56,657 nt of DNA, from NCBI GenBank assembly GCA_022793875.1, contig JAAWDR010000025.1:1-56657 (forward strand), given 5' to 3'. This DNA comes from Clostridia bacterium. Lineage in GTDB: Bacteria; Bacillota; Clostridia; TANB77; CAG-508. Position numbers and translations under genes: made by a program. The notes beneath the pieces were generated by a model that searched no databases, was not told where the DNA came from, and saw nothing but the letters and a program-made list of their open reading frames with translations. Below, one piece after another: positions 34,767-43,588 of the stretch (positions within the stretch are counted from its first letter, which is position 1; each line of letters begins with the position of its first letter).

Positions 34767-36062
34767 CTATTTTATTTCTTCACCCAAAATACTTTTAATT
34801 TTATCTAATTGAACTTTTAAATTATTATATAACGAAGTACTAATTTCACTAGTATCACCATATTCATATTGAGAAATTCTCTTTTGAATATCAAGAATTT
34901 TAAATTTATGAGTTTTTGCATTTGGATTTTTATACATATAAATAGGTACATATTCAACTTTATTTATCGAAATACTTCCATCTAATTGTTTTGTAATATT
35001 TAAATTCAAAATAGCAGAATCCCTAGTAATTTCATCTCTTTGGTCAGCTGTAAAATTACCTAAAGCATAAACAACAAAGACATCTTTCATTGTACCATCT
35101 TCTAAAGTTATAGTTTTCTTTTCCATAGGCTCTAAAACATGAGGATGATTTCCTAGAATAATATCTACTCCATTTTTAAAAAGGAAATCTGAAAGTTCTT
35201 TTTGTTCACTGTTGGCAGTAGTTCTATATTCAGTTCCCCAATGCATACAAGCAACAATCATATCAACAGTTTGTTCTTTTGCCTGTTCAATTTGCTTTTT
35301 AATTAAATCTTTATCTATCAAATTAACACAATATTCTTTACCAGAAGGAAGAGGAATTCCATTTGTTCCATATGTATAATTAATAAAAGCAATTTTTACG
35401 CCTTTAACATTTTTTATTAAAATTTTTTCTTGTTCTTCAGCTGTTTTATATGTTCCTAAATGAGATATATCAGCTTCGTCTAAAACATCTATAGTTCTAC
35501 AAAGACCATTATATCCATAATCTAAAGCATGATTACCTGCTAAAGAAATAACATCAACACCAATCTTCTTTAAAGCTGTTGCCAAACTATCAGGAGTATT
35601 AAATCTAGGATAATTACTATATCCAACCTTCTCACCTGCAAAAGTAGTTTCTAAACTTCCAATAGTTATATCAGCTACTTTAGTATAATATTTTATATCT
35701 TCATAAACATAAGAAAAATCATATTCTTTAGTGTCACTATTATAAGCATCCCAATATTGAGTATTATGGCACAAAGTATCACCAATTGCAGTCATATTAA
35801 AAGTAATAGGAATTTCTTTTTCTTCATTTTCACTTGAAATTTTATTTTCAACAGGAGCTATAGTTTCTATAGTATTATTTGTTTTTTTATCAGACCAAAA
35901 ATCTTTTTTAGATAATATTATAGGATTATCTTTTAAATAATAATTAGTTAAAATAAACATTATTAATATTAATAAAAATATAATTAAAAAAAATAAAAAT
36001 GACTTTTTTGATTTTGTAGTTTTGCTTTCTTTTTTTATTCTTTTCCTCTGATTTCTTCTCAT
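34767..36062 (-). CDS. CapA-like poly-gamma-glutamate/capsule metallophosphatase
   Basis: 431 residues. A basic N-terminus (MRRNQRKRIKKESK) and one transmembrane helix (about 22-44) anchor an extracellular PGA_cap domain (about 92-345). Metal-site motifs are visible: AIGDTLCH, GSLETTFAG, SLAGNHALDYG, ACMHWGTEYR and LGNHPHVLEP. Proteins of this family act in poly-gamma-glutamate or capsule synthesis, although many clostridial members have unknown roles. A GGAGG site precedes the start. No capB/capC genes are nearby. Confidence 0.88.
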   Translation of the reverse strand: MRRNQRKRIKKESKTTKSKKSFLFFLIIFLLILIMFILTNYYLKDNPIILSKKDFWSDKKTNNTIETIAPVENKISSENEEKEIPITFNMTAIGDTLCHNTQYWDAYNSDTKEYDFSYVYEDIKYYTKVADITIGSLETTFAGEKVGYSNYPRFNTPDSLATALKKIGVDVISLAGNHALDYGYNGLCRTIDVLDEADISHLGTYKTAEEQEKILIKNVKGVKIAFINYTYGTNGIPLPSGKEYCVNLIDKDLIKKQIEQAKEQTVDMIVACMHWGTEYRTTANSEQKELSDFLFKNGVDIILGNHPHVLEPMEKKTITLEDGTMKDVFVVYALGNFTADQRDEITRDSAILNLNITKQLDGSISINKVEYVPIYMYKNPNAKTHKFKILDIQKRISQYEYGDTSEISTSLYNNLKVQLDKIKSILGEEIK

Positions 36063-36238
36063 ATAATATTACCTCCAATACTTATTAATAAAATAAAAGA
36101 ATCATATTTTTAATCCAAAATGTTTTAAAAATTCTATAATATATAATTATCATAAAATTTAAAAATTTTCAACAAAATACATAAATAAAAAATAAATGCA
36201 TATAATAATAGCAAAAAATAAAAATGGAGGGAAAATAA

Positions 36239-36427
36239 ATGAAAATAGTGGACAAGATTGCATTAGTTCTAATTATAATAGGAGCTATAAATTGGGGATT
36301 AATAGGAATTTTTAATTTCAATTTAGTGGACTCAATATTTGGAACAATGAGTGTAATATCTAGGATTATTTATGGATTAGTTGGAGTTTCTGGGCTATGG
36401 GGAATAAAATTATTGTTTGATGATTAA
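36239..36427 (+). CDS. DUF378 membrane protein
   Basis: A 62-residue protein of the DUF378 family, with two transmembrane helices and the hallmark IIGAINWGLIGIFNFNLVD at the end of helix 1. Function unknown; common and monocistronic in Firmicutes. The start has a GGAGGG site. Confidence 0.92.
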   Translation: MKIVDKIALVLIIIGAINWGLIGIFNFNLVDSIFGTMSVISRIIYGLVGVSGLWGIKLLFDD

Positions 36428-36509
36428 TTTGATTATTATTGCAAAATATGTTATAATTAACATAAGTAACTGTAGAAAACAAATAATTAGACATTAGGAG
36501 GGTTTCACT

Positions 36510-37028
36510 ATGAGGAAATTTTTTGATGCATTAAAGGTAATTGCTGTTATTGTTTTGGTTGTATGGTTTGTATCATTGCTTATTGGCAATTCCAAGAAGA
36601 GCCGGGAAATTGATAAGAAGAACAAGATAATCCATATGTATGAAACAACATATGTAACTGAAGAATCAGAAACTTCTAAAAAAATTTCCGACTTGGAGAG
36701 CCAGCTGGAAGATGCGAACATCCAAATTGTAGAATTAGAGCAGCATATAAACAGCGGGGTACAGGACAATGTATATTTTAACCTGAGATTTCCGACTGAT
36801 GGGAACTATTACAAAGAAGCATATGACGAGGTACAGTTTTACTCAGATCCAACATGTACAGTCAAAATCTCTGATGTAAAGTTTATGTCAGCTGCAATCG
36901 ACAGTACTCAGGCCGAAAATGGCTTGGAAATCTACTGTTTGAGAATGGACAATGGTCAGATATGCTACTGTACAGAAGCACCATATCTCATAACAGAAGG
37001 TAAATACGATGAAATGCACAAAAAGTAA
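36510..37028 (+). CDS. Single-pass membrane protein with coiled coil, GC-richer
   Basis: 172 residues: one N-terminal helix (about 10-27), a charged linker, a coiled coil (about 47-80; ETSKKISDLESQLEDANIQI) and a C-terminal beta-rich domain with cysteines (CTVKISDVKF, CLRMDNGQICYC). Codon choice is unlike the neighbours: CCG, CTG, GAC and one in-frame CGG (36603). This suggests recent acquisition. A GGAGGG site supports the start and a strong terminator follows. No recognised family; probably extracytoplasmic. Confidence 0.72.
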   Translation: MRKFFDALKVIAVIVLVVWFVSLLIGNSKKSREIDKKNKIIHMYETTYVTEESETSKKISDLESQLEDANIQIVELEQHINSGVQDNVYFNLRFPTDGNYYKEAYDEVQFYSDPTCTVKISDVKFMSAAIDSTQAENGLEIYCLRMDNGQICYCTEAPYLITEGKYDEMHKK

Positions 37029-37039
37029 ATATTTGTTTA

Positions 37040-37071
37040 TCCCGTATGATTAATTTCATACGGGAGTTTTT
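37040..37071 (+). terminator. Terminator
   Basis: TCCCGTATGA pairs with TCATACGGGA around a 6-nt loop, followed by GTTTTT. Confidence 0.9.
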
Positions 37072-37114
37072 ACATTTTACTTGAAAGATAAGTAAAAATA
37101 AGGTATAATAGAAC

Positions 37115-37239
37115 GAGACAGTTGGGACAGTCCAATTTTGTCTCATAAAATATGTAGAATAATGTCGAAAGATTTTATTTTTAAATCGACAAAAAATAAC
37201 AAAAAAGATGAGACAAAATTGGACTGTCCCAAACGTCTC
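37115..37239. repeat. MITE-like inverted repeat upstream of the ABC-F gene
   Basis: Terminal arms of 32 nt (37115-37146 and 37208-37239) pair with one mismatch; they contain GGGACAGTCCAATTTTGTCT and its complement. The 61-bp interior has a smaller GTCGA/TCGAC pair. A related GGGAC...GTCCAATTT repeat follows tex at 43480-43528, so this seems to be a dispersed repeat family. It lies between the ABC-F promoter region and its start. Confidence 0.8.
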
Positions 37240-37254
37240 AAGAGGGAGAATAAA

Positions 37255-38838
37255 ATGTTAAGTGCAAATGGAGTAACAGTAAGATTTGGAAAAAGAGTAT
37301 TATTTGAAGATGTAAATATAAAATTTGGAAAAGGAAACTGCTATGGAATAATAGGAGCAAACGGAGCAGGAAAATCAACATTCCTAAAAGTATTGTCAGG
37401 AGAAATAGAACCAAGCAAAGGTGATGTAACAATTGATAAAGGAGAAAGATTATCAATATTAAAACAAGACCACTTTGCCTTTGAAGAAAATACAGTTATA
37501 GATACAGTAATGATGGGGAATAAAGAATTATATGACATAATGAAAGAAAAAGAAGCAATATATGCAAAACCAGACTTCTCAGAAGAAGATGGAATGAAGG
37601 CAGCTAAATTAGAAGAAAGATTTGCAGAATTAGATGGATGGAATGCTGAATCAGATGCTGCAATGCTTTTAAATGACTTAGGGATAGTTCCAGAAAATCA
37701 TTACAAATTTATGAAAGAAATAGAAGCAAGAGAAAAAGTAAAAGTATTATTAGCACAAGCTTTATTTGGAAATCCAGATGTATTATTACTAGATGAGCCT
37801 ACAAACGACTTAGATTTAAAAAGCATAAACTGGTTACAAGAATTTTTAATTAATTTTGAAAATACTGTAATAGTAGTATCACATGATAGATATTTCTTAA
37901 ATAAAGTATGTACACATATAGCAGACGTTGACTTTGGAAAAATAAAAGTATATCCAGGAAACTATGACTTCTGGTATGAATCAAGTCAATTAGCATTAAA
38001 ACAAATGAGAGAACAAAATAAGAAAAAAGAAGAAAAAATTAAAGAATTACAAGACTTTATTGCAAGGTTTAGTGCTAATGCTTCAAAATCAAAACAAGCT
38101 ACATCAAGAAAGAAAACATTAGAAAAAATAGAATTAGATGAAATAAAACCATCAAATAGAAAATACCCATATGTAGACTTTAAACCAGACAGAGAACCAG
38201 GAAAAGAAATACTACAAGTTAAAAATATATCAAAAACATATGAAGGTGTAAAAGTATTAGATAATGTATCATTTACAGTAAAACAAGATGATAAAATAGC
38301 ATTTTTAGCAGATAATGAAATTGCAAAAACAGTATTATTCCAAATAATATCTGGAGAAATGGAACCAGATAGTGGGGAACTTGTATGGGGAACAACAATT
38401 ACAAAAGCCTATTTCCCTAAAGATAATAACTATTTATTTGATACTGATGAAAATATTACAGAATGGTTAAGAAAATATTCAAAAGACCCAGATGAAACAT
38501 ATGTAAGAGGATTTTTAGGAAGAATGTTGTTCTCAGGAGACGAAGCTTTAAAACAAGTAAATGTACTATCAGGAGGAGAGAAAGTAAGATGTGTTCTTTC
38601 AAAAATGATGCTTTCAGGAGCTAACTTTTTAATATTTGATGAACCAACAAACCATTTAGATATGGAAAGTATAACATCTGTAAATAATGGAATGACAAAC
38701 TTTAAAGGAAATATTTTATTTACTTCTCATGACCATCAATTAACTGAAACTGTTGCTAATAGAGTTATTGATATTAAAGAAGATGGAAATGTTATAGATA
38801 GAGAAGTAACTTATAATGAATATTTAGGAATTGATTAA
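37255..38838 (+). CDS. ABC-F family ATPase, YkpA/YbiT-like
   Basis: 527 residues from the ATG at 37255, which has a GGGAG site; the frame extends upstream to 37138 through the inverted repeat, but that is not protein-like. Two ABC domains are joined by a basic linker (about 245-320). NBD1 has Walker A GANGAGKST and Walker B LLLDEPTNDLD but a degenerate signature (EIEAREKVKVLL). NBD2 has a good signature (LSGGEKVRC) and Walker B LIFDEPTNHLD but a degenerate Walker A (ADNEIAKTV). Thus one composite site looks canonical and one weak. The wording DFGKIKVYPGNYDFWYESS places it with YkpA/YbiT. ABC-F proteins bind the ribosomal E site and adjust translation. Confidence 0.92.
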   Translation: MLSANGVTVRFGKRVLFEDVNIKFGKGNCYGIIGANGAGKSTFLKVLSGEIEPSKGDVTIDKGERLSILKQDHFAFEENTVIDTVMMGNKELYDIMKEKEAIYAKPDFSEEDGMKAAKLEERFAELDGWNAESDAAMLLNDLGIVPENHYKFMKEIEAREKVKVLLAQALFGNPDVLLLDEPTNDLDLKSINWLQEFLINFENTVIVVSHDRYFLNKVCTHIADVDFGKIKVYPGNYDFWYESSQLALKQMREQNKKKEEKIKELQDFIARFSANASKSKQATSRKKTLEKIELDEIKPSNRKYPYVDFKPDREPGKEILQVKNISKTYEGVKVLDNVSFTVKQDDKIAFLADNEIAKTVLFQIISGEMEPDSGELVWGTTITKAYFPKDNNYLFDTDENITEWLRKYSKDPDETYVRGFLGRMLFSGDEALKQVNVLSGGEKVRCVLSKMMLSGANFLIFDEPTNHLDMESITSVNNGMTNFKGNILFTSHDHQLTETVANRVIDIKEDGNVIDREVTYNEYLGID

Positions 38839-38885
38839 AATTTGTAGAATTTTCAAAAAAGTGCCAGATATTAAATATTATGTAA

Positions 38886-38916
38886 AAAAGTACACTGTAA
38901 AAAAGTGTGCTTTTAT
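38886..38916 (+). terminator. Terminator after the ABC-F gene
   Basis: AAAAGTACACT pairs with AGTGTGCTTTT with one wobble, followed by a T-rich tract. A tandem 18-bp repeat (TATAATCAAAATAATATT at 38939 and 38960) lies just beyond. Confidence 0.75.
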
Positions 38917-38975
38917 TGTTATTTTTTTAAAAGAAATATATAATCAAAATAATATTATATATAATCAAAATAATA

Positions 38976-39004
38976 TTGACACTAATTTGAATAAAATATA
39001 TAAT
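38976..39004 (+). promoter_or_regulatory. Promoter of the pilin-like gene
   Basis: TTGACA at 38976-38981 and TATAAT at 38999-39004 with 17-nt spacing; the -35 element begins at the end of the second 18-bp tandem repeat. Confidence 0.88.
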
Positions 39005-39084
39005 AGTATTAAACATGACATAAATGTCGGTAGAATAAATTATAAAAAATTGCAAAAAATAAACAAAAGAAGGAGAAAATGATT

Positions 39085-40714
39085 ATGAAAAAAATTAAAG
39101 AAAACAATAATGGTATAACATTAATAGCGTTAGTAATTACGATTATTATCTTGTTAATATTAGCGGGAATATCAATAAGTTCATTAACAGGAAGTGGGCT
39201 ATTTCAAAAAGCACAAGAAGCAACTACAAAATATACAGAAGCCCAAATAAAAGAACAAATAGAAATTGCAATATATAATTCAAGAATGAACTCTAATGGA
39301 ATGATTGATCTAGAAGAGTTAGAAAAGGGTTTATTAGAAATAAAAGGAATAACAAAAGACAGTATAGAAAAACAAGGAGAAGATGGGAAATTACCATGGA
39401 TTGTAACAGTAGAAGATTGGAAATTTAAAATAGATGAAGATGGAGAAGTGACAGTAATAAAAGGAATATCAATTCCAAAAAGTTTAAAAATAGTAGAAGG
39501 TAGCAGTGAGACAATAACAGCAACATTAATGTCAGGAATAACAGGAACAATAAATTGGACAGTAGATGATACAAGTATTGCAACATTAAGTTCAACAATG
39601 GGAGATAGTATATCAATAAGAGGAATATCAGGAGGAAAAACAATAATAACAGCCAATATAACTACATTAAATGGTGTAGTATATAATGATAAATGTACAA
39701 TAACAGTAGTATCAAAAGTGACATCAATAAGTGTAGATGACATTTCTATACCAGCAGGTGGAAAGGATCAACTAAAAGTAGAAACATCTCCTAATAATGT
39801 TGAAATTGAAGAATTAAAATATATATCAGACAATCCAGACTTAATAACTGTAGATGAAAAAGGAATAGTATCAGTTTCATCAAGTGCTGAAGTAGGCACA
39901 ATAGCAACAATAACAATAACAGGTAAAATATCAACAGAGGTAGCAACGAGTTGTAAGGTTACTGTAATTGGAGGATTGAGTTATGGAAATAAAGTAAAAT
40001 ATGGAATTTGTTATACTGATGTTAGCAACAAAAATAAAGTTTATGATAATAGTGATGATAGTAAAATAGGATGGCAAGTTTTGTTCCCTGGTAATAAAGA
40101 AGAAGATGGCTCATATAGTGGAGTTACATTGGTATCTACAGGAATTTCTGTAGCAATACCATTTGATCAAAATGTTAATTATCATTGGAGTGGGACTTCA
40201 GAGCAACTAGGAAAATATTGTAGTGAATTTAGTTATACTGGAGCGACTAGTGCAAAATGGAATAGAATGACAGGTATTGTTGGACTTACTTATAATTTTG
40301 CAAATATTGTATTTAATAGTGATGGGGTTATGAGATATGGACAGGGTACATTCTATCGGTCTTGATAAAGGAAATAATTTTTCTACAACAGGCGAGTGGT
40401 TTTTAAATAATGGACAGGCCAAAAGTGCACGTTGTTTGAATAAGTGTGATTTAAATAGAGCAAAAGGAATGTCAAATCTAAATGGAGACCCTGATATGAG
40501 AGAAGACCCGCTTAATTGTGGTGTGGACTATTATCTAGCTACTCCATGGTATGCAAATACAGATACAGGTACTACTATAGTATTGACAAAGCTTAAGAGT
40601 GGTTGGCTTGTAACTATGGGAGGAGGCAGCGCGAATTACGGTTTCAGAGTAGTAGTAGATTTAAATAATAGTGTTGTTTGGGAGAATGGATATTGGAATG
40701 TTAGCAATATATAA
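39085..40714 (+). CDS. Prepilin-type secreted protein with Ig-like repeats, split by a +1 frameshift at a CGG codon
   Basis: A type IV prepilin-like N-terminus (NNNGITLIALVITIIILLI) gives cleavage before Ile and a membrane helix. It is followed by a helical stalk (about 35-110), two BIG_2-like beta-sandwich domains (about 130-205 and 210-290) and a C-terminal domain rich in Trp/Tyr/Gly. The first frame ends at 40365 just after TAT CGG TCT TGA. Leaving out the C at 40357 gives TAT GGT CTT GAT and continues for 117 codons to 40714 (GLDKGNNFSTTGEWFLNN ... GFRVVVDLNN), 542 residues in all. ATG at 39085 is favoured over 39079 by spacing from AGGAG. Probably a surface pseudopilin or adhesin. Third frame-restoring CGG site. 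Confidence 0.82.
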
Positions 40715-40736
40715 TATATAAATAAAAGATAAAATT

Positions 40737-40777
40737 AAAATCTGATAGGTCTTTGTAAAAAAACTATCAGATTTTTT
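40737..40777 (+). terminator. Terminator after the pilin-like gene
   Basis: AAAATCTGATAG pairs with CTATCAGATTTT, followed by TT. Confidence 0.9.
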
Positions 40778-40872
40778 AGTATAATTTACACTTGTTAAAA
40801 TAAAAATGATTTGATATAATCATAAAGAACAAAAAAGACCATAATTATACAAGGGTCAAGGAGGAGAACAAA

Positions 40873-41276
40873 ATGTCATTTAAAGAAGAAATTAAAGTAA
40901 AAAAAGATTACTTTATGAAAGACTATACTAAAGAAGAAGTTCTAAGAACATTTGAATTCATGTTAAAAAGAATAGGAAGAGTAGAAGAAATAGAAGGAGA
41001 TTTAGAAGAAATAAAAATAACACAAATAGAAGGAACAACAGTATTAGTAGCAGTAAAAACAAACGATAATAAACAAGAAATAAGAGTATATAGACTAAAT
41101 TTAGATTTTGATAAAATGAAAAATGTAGGATATACAAATTATGCAAAACAGCATCAGTAACAAGAATTGGCTCAGCAATAGAATTGAAAAACCAAATTGG
41201 AAACGAAGAAAATTATTATGATGAACTTCCAGACTTTTTTGATAAAGAAGAGCTAGAGGAAGAAGAAAATAGATAA
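40873..41276 (+). CDS. Hypothetical protein, frameshifted (-1 type)
   Basis: The first frame (95 codons) has an AAGGAGGAG site and encodes a charged protein (KDYTKEEVLRTFEFMLKRIG). It stops at 41158-41160 after GCA AAA CAG CAT CAG. Adding one A to the A4 run at 41144-41147 gives GCA AAA ACA GCA and continues to 41276 with an acidic tail (YYDELPDFFDKEELEEEE), 134 residues in all. No recognised domain. It ends 17 nt before tex, so the two are probably co-transcribed. The missing base is in a homopolymer, where sequence error is plausible. Confidence 0.65.
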
Positions 41277-41293
41277 AAAGAGAGGTAAAGACA

Positions 41294-43477
41294 GTGGAAA
41301 AAATTATAAAAACAATAGCAGAAGAGCTAAATATTAAAACAACACAAGTAGAAAACACAATAAAATTAATAGATGAAGGAAATACAATACCATTTATTGC
41401 ACGTTATAGAAAAGAAGTAACAGGAGGACTAAGTGACGAAATATTAAGAACATTTGGAGAAAGACTAACATATTTAAGAAACTTAGAAACAAGAAAAGAA
41501 GAGGTCATAAAATCAATAGATGAACAAGGAAAACTAACAGATGAAATATTACAAGCAGTGGCAATAGCAAAGACATTGGCTGAAGTAGAAGATATTTATA
41601 GACCATATAAACAAAAGAAAAAAACAAGAGCAACAGTTGCAAAAGCAAAAGGATTAGAGCCTTTAGCACAAATAATAATTGAACAAAAAGAGAAATCACC
41701 AATTATAGAAATTGCAAAACAATATATAAATATAGATAAACTATCAGATGAAGATAAGAAAAACAAAGATAAAGTAGTTAGCACTCCAGAAGATGCAATT
41801 CAAGGAGCATTAGATATTATTGCTGAAGACATTTCTGACAATGCAAAATATAGAAAAGAGATAAAAAGACTTTTATTTAGAGAAGGACTATTACAAACAA
41901 AAGCAAAAGATAAAGAAGCTAAATCAAATTATGAAATGTATTATGATAAATCAGAAGCATTAAAATATGTTCCAAGCCATAGAATATTAGCAATAAATAG
42001 AGGAGAAAAAGAAGAATTCTTAAAAGTGTCAATAGAGAAGCCACAAGACAAAATATTGATATATATGGAAAAAGATATTATAAAAGGTGAGACACAATTT
42101 ACACAAATGCTAAAAGACACAATATTAGATAGTTTTGAAAGATTAATTGAACCATCAATTGATAGAGAAATACGTTCAGATTTAACAGAAAAAGCAGAAG
42201 AAAAAGCAATAAAAGTATTTGGACAAAACTCAAAACAATTACTATTAGGAGCACCAATAAAAGGAAAAACAGTAATGGGATTTGACCCAGCATATAGAAC
42301 AGGATGCAAAATTGCAGTAATTGATGAAACAGGAAAAGTTTTAGATTATACAACAGTATATCCAACAGAACCACAAAATGATGTTGAAGGTGCTAAAAAA
42401 GAATTACTAAAATTAATTGAAAAAGATAAAATTGATATGATAGCAATAGGAAATGGTACAGCATCAAGAGAATCTGAAATGTTTGTAGCAGACATGATAA
42501 AAGAAGTAAAAAGAGAAGTACATTATGTAATTGTAAGTGAAGCGGGAGCATCAGTATATTCAGCATCAAAACTTGCAACAGAAGAATATCCAGATATAAA
42601 TGTTTCAATAAGAGGAGCAATATCAATAGCAAGAAGACTACAAGATCCGCTAGCAGAACTTGTAAAGATAGACCCAAAAGCAATAGGAGTAGGACAATAC
42701 CAACATGATGTAAACCAAAAAAGACTAGCAGAAAGTCTTACAGGAGTAGTAGAAGATAGTGTTAATAAAGTAGGAGTAGATGTAAATACAGCAACACCAT
42801 CATTATTATCATATGTATCAGGAATAAATAGTACAATAGCAAAAAATATTGTAAAATATAGAGATGAAAATGGAAAATTAAAAGAAAGAAAAGAGCTTTT
42901 AAAAGTCCCAAAGCTAGGAAAAGTAGCATATGAGCAATGTGCAGGGTTCTTAAGAATTATAGATGGAAAAAATCCGTTAGAAATTACAGCAGTTCACCCA
43001 GAAAGCTATGAAGTAACTGAAAAATTATTAAAAGCATTAGGATTTGATAAAGAAGACTTAAGAGACAAAGAAAAAATAGACGCTTTAAGACAAAAATTAA
43101 AAACAGTTGATATAGCGAAAACAGCGAAAGAATTAGAAATCGGAGAAATGACATTAACAGATATTATTGCAGAACTTAGCAAACCAGGAAGAGACCCACG
43201 TGAAGACATGCCAAAACCAGTTTTACGTTCAGATGTATTAAAATTAGAAGATTTAAAAGAAGGTATGATTTTAACAGGAACTATTAGAAATGTTATAGAT
43301 TTTGGAGCTTTCGTAGATATTGGTGTAAAATATGATGGTTTAGTACATATTTCTGAAATGAGTGATAAGTTTATAAAAAATCCTTCTGAGTTAGTTTCAG
43401 TTGGTGACATTGTAAAAGTTAAAGTTATCAAAATAGATATGGAGAGAAAAAAGGTTGCTCTTTCTATGAAAGTGTAA
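41294..43477 (+). CDS. tex: Tex-family RNA-binding transcription accessory protein
   Basis: 727 residues starting at GTG, with an AGAGG site; the N-terminal ME...IIKTIAEELNI wording is normal for the family. The order is Tex N-terminal helices, YqgF-like RNase H fold (about 325-450; GFDPAYRTGCKIAVIDETG), helix-hairpin-helix region (about 485-570; GVDVNTATPSLLSYVSGI) and a C-terminal S1 domain (about 650-722; GMILTGTIRNVIDFGAFVDI). Tex binds nucleic acids and affects transcription and RNA turnover. Intact frame. Confidence 0.95.
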   Translation: MEKIIKTIAEELNIKTTQVENTIKLIDEGNTIPFIARYRKEVTGGLSDEILRTFGERLTYLRNLETRKEEVIKSIDEQGKLTDEILQAVAIAKTLAEVEDIYRPYKQKKKTRATVAKAKGLEPLAQIIIEQKEKSPIIEIAKQYINIDKLSDEDKKNKDKVVSTPEDAIQGALDIIAEDISDNAKYRKEIKRLLFREGLLQTKAKDKEAKSNYEMYYDKSEALKYVPSHRILAINRGEKEEFLKVSIEKPQDKILIYMEKDIIKGETQFTQMLKDTILDSFERLIEPSIDREIRSDLTEKAEEKAIKVFGQNSKQLLLGAPIKGKTVMGFDPAYRTGCKIAVIDETGKVLDYTTVYPTEPQNDVEGAKKELLKLIEKDKIDMIAIGNGTASRESEMFVADMIKEVKREVHYVIVSEAGASVYSASKLATEEYPDINVSIRGAISIARRLQDPLAELVKIDPKAIGVGQYQHDVNQKRLAESLTGVVEDSVNKVGVDVNTATPSLLSYVSGINSTIAKNIVKYRDENGKLKERKELLKVPKLGKVAYEQCAGFLRIIDGKNPLEITAVHPESYEVTEKLLKALGFDKEDLRDKEKIDALRQKLKTVDIAKTAKELEIGEMTLTDIIAELSKPGRDPREDMPKPVLRSDVLKLEDLKEGMILTGTIRNVIDFGAFVDIGVKYDGLVHISEMSDKFIKNPSELVSVGDIVKVKVIKIDMERKKVALSMKV

Positions 43478-43550
43478 ATGTCCAAAAGGGACGGTTCTAA
43501 TTGGACATTTTTGTCCAATTTGGGACACATCTTAAAAAACATTATTAAAG

Positions 43551-43588
43551 AAAACCCGCTTTATTTAAAAGAAGCGGGTTTATAATAT
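43551..43588. terminator. Bidirectional terminator between tex and the HD-GYP gene
   Basis: AAACCCGCTT pairs with AAGCGGGTTT around a 10-nt loop with A/T runs on both sides. A GGGAC/GTCC-rich repeat (43480-43528) precedes it. Confidence 0.88.

Noticed and set aside
37138..37254. Upstream extension of the ABC-F gene
   Set aside because: It runs through an inverted repeat, is not protein-like, and the start at 37255 has a good ribosome site.
38939..38977. CRISPR-like repeat
   Set aside because: Two 18-bp units only, with no spacer array or cas genes; an ordinary short tandem repeat.
38831..39082. 83-codon open frame after the ABC-F gene
   Set aside because: It spans a terminator, a tandem repeat and a promoter, and has no ribosome site.
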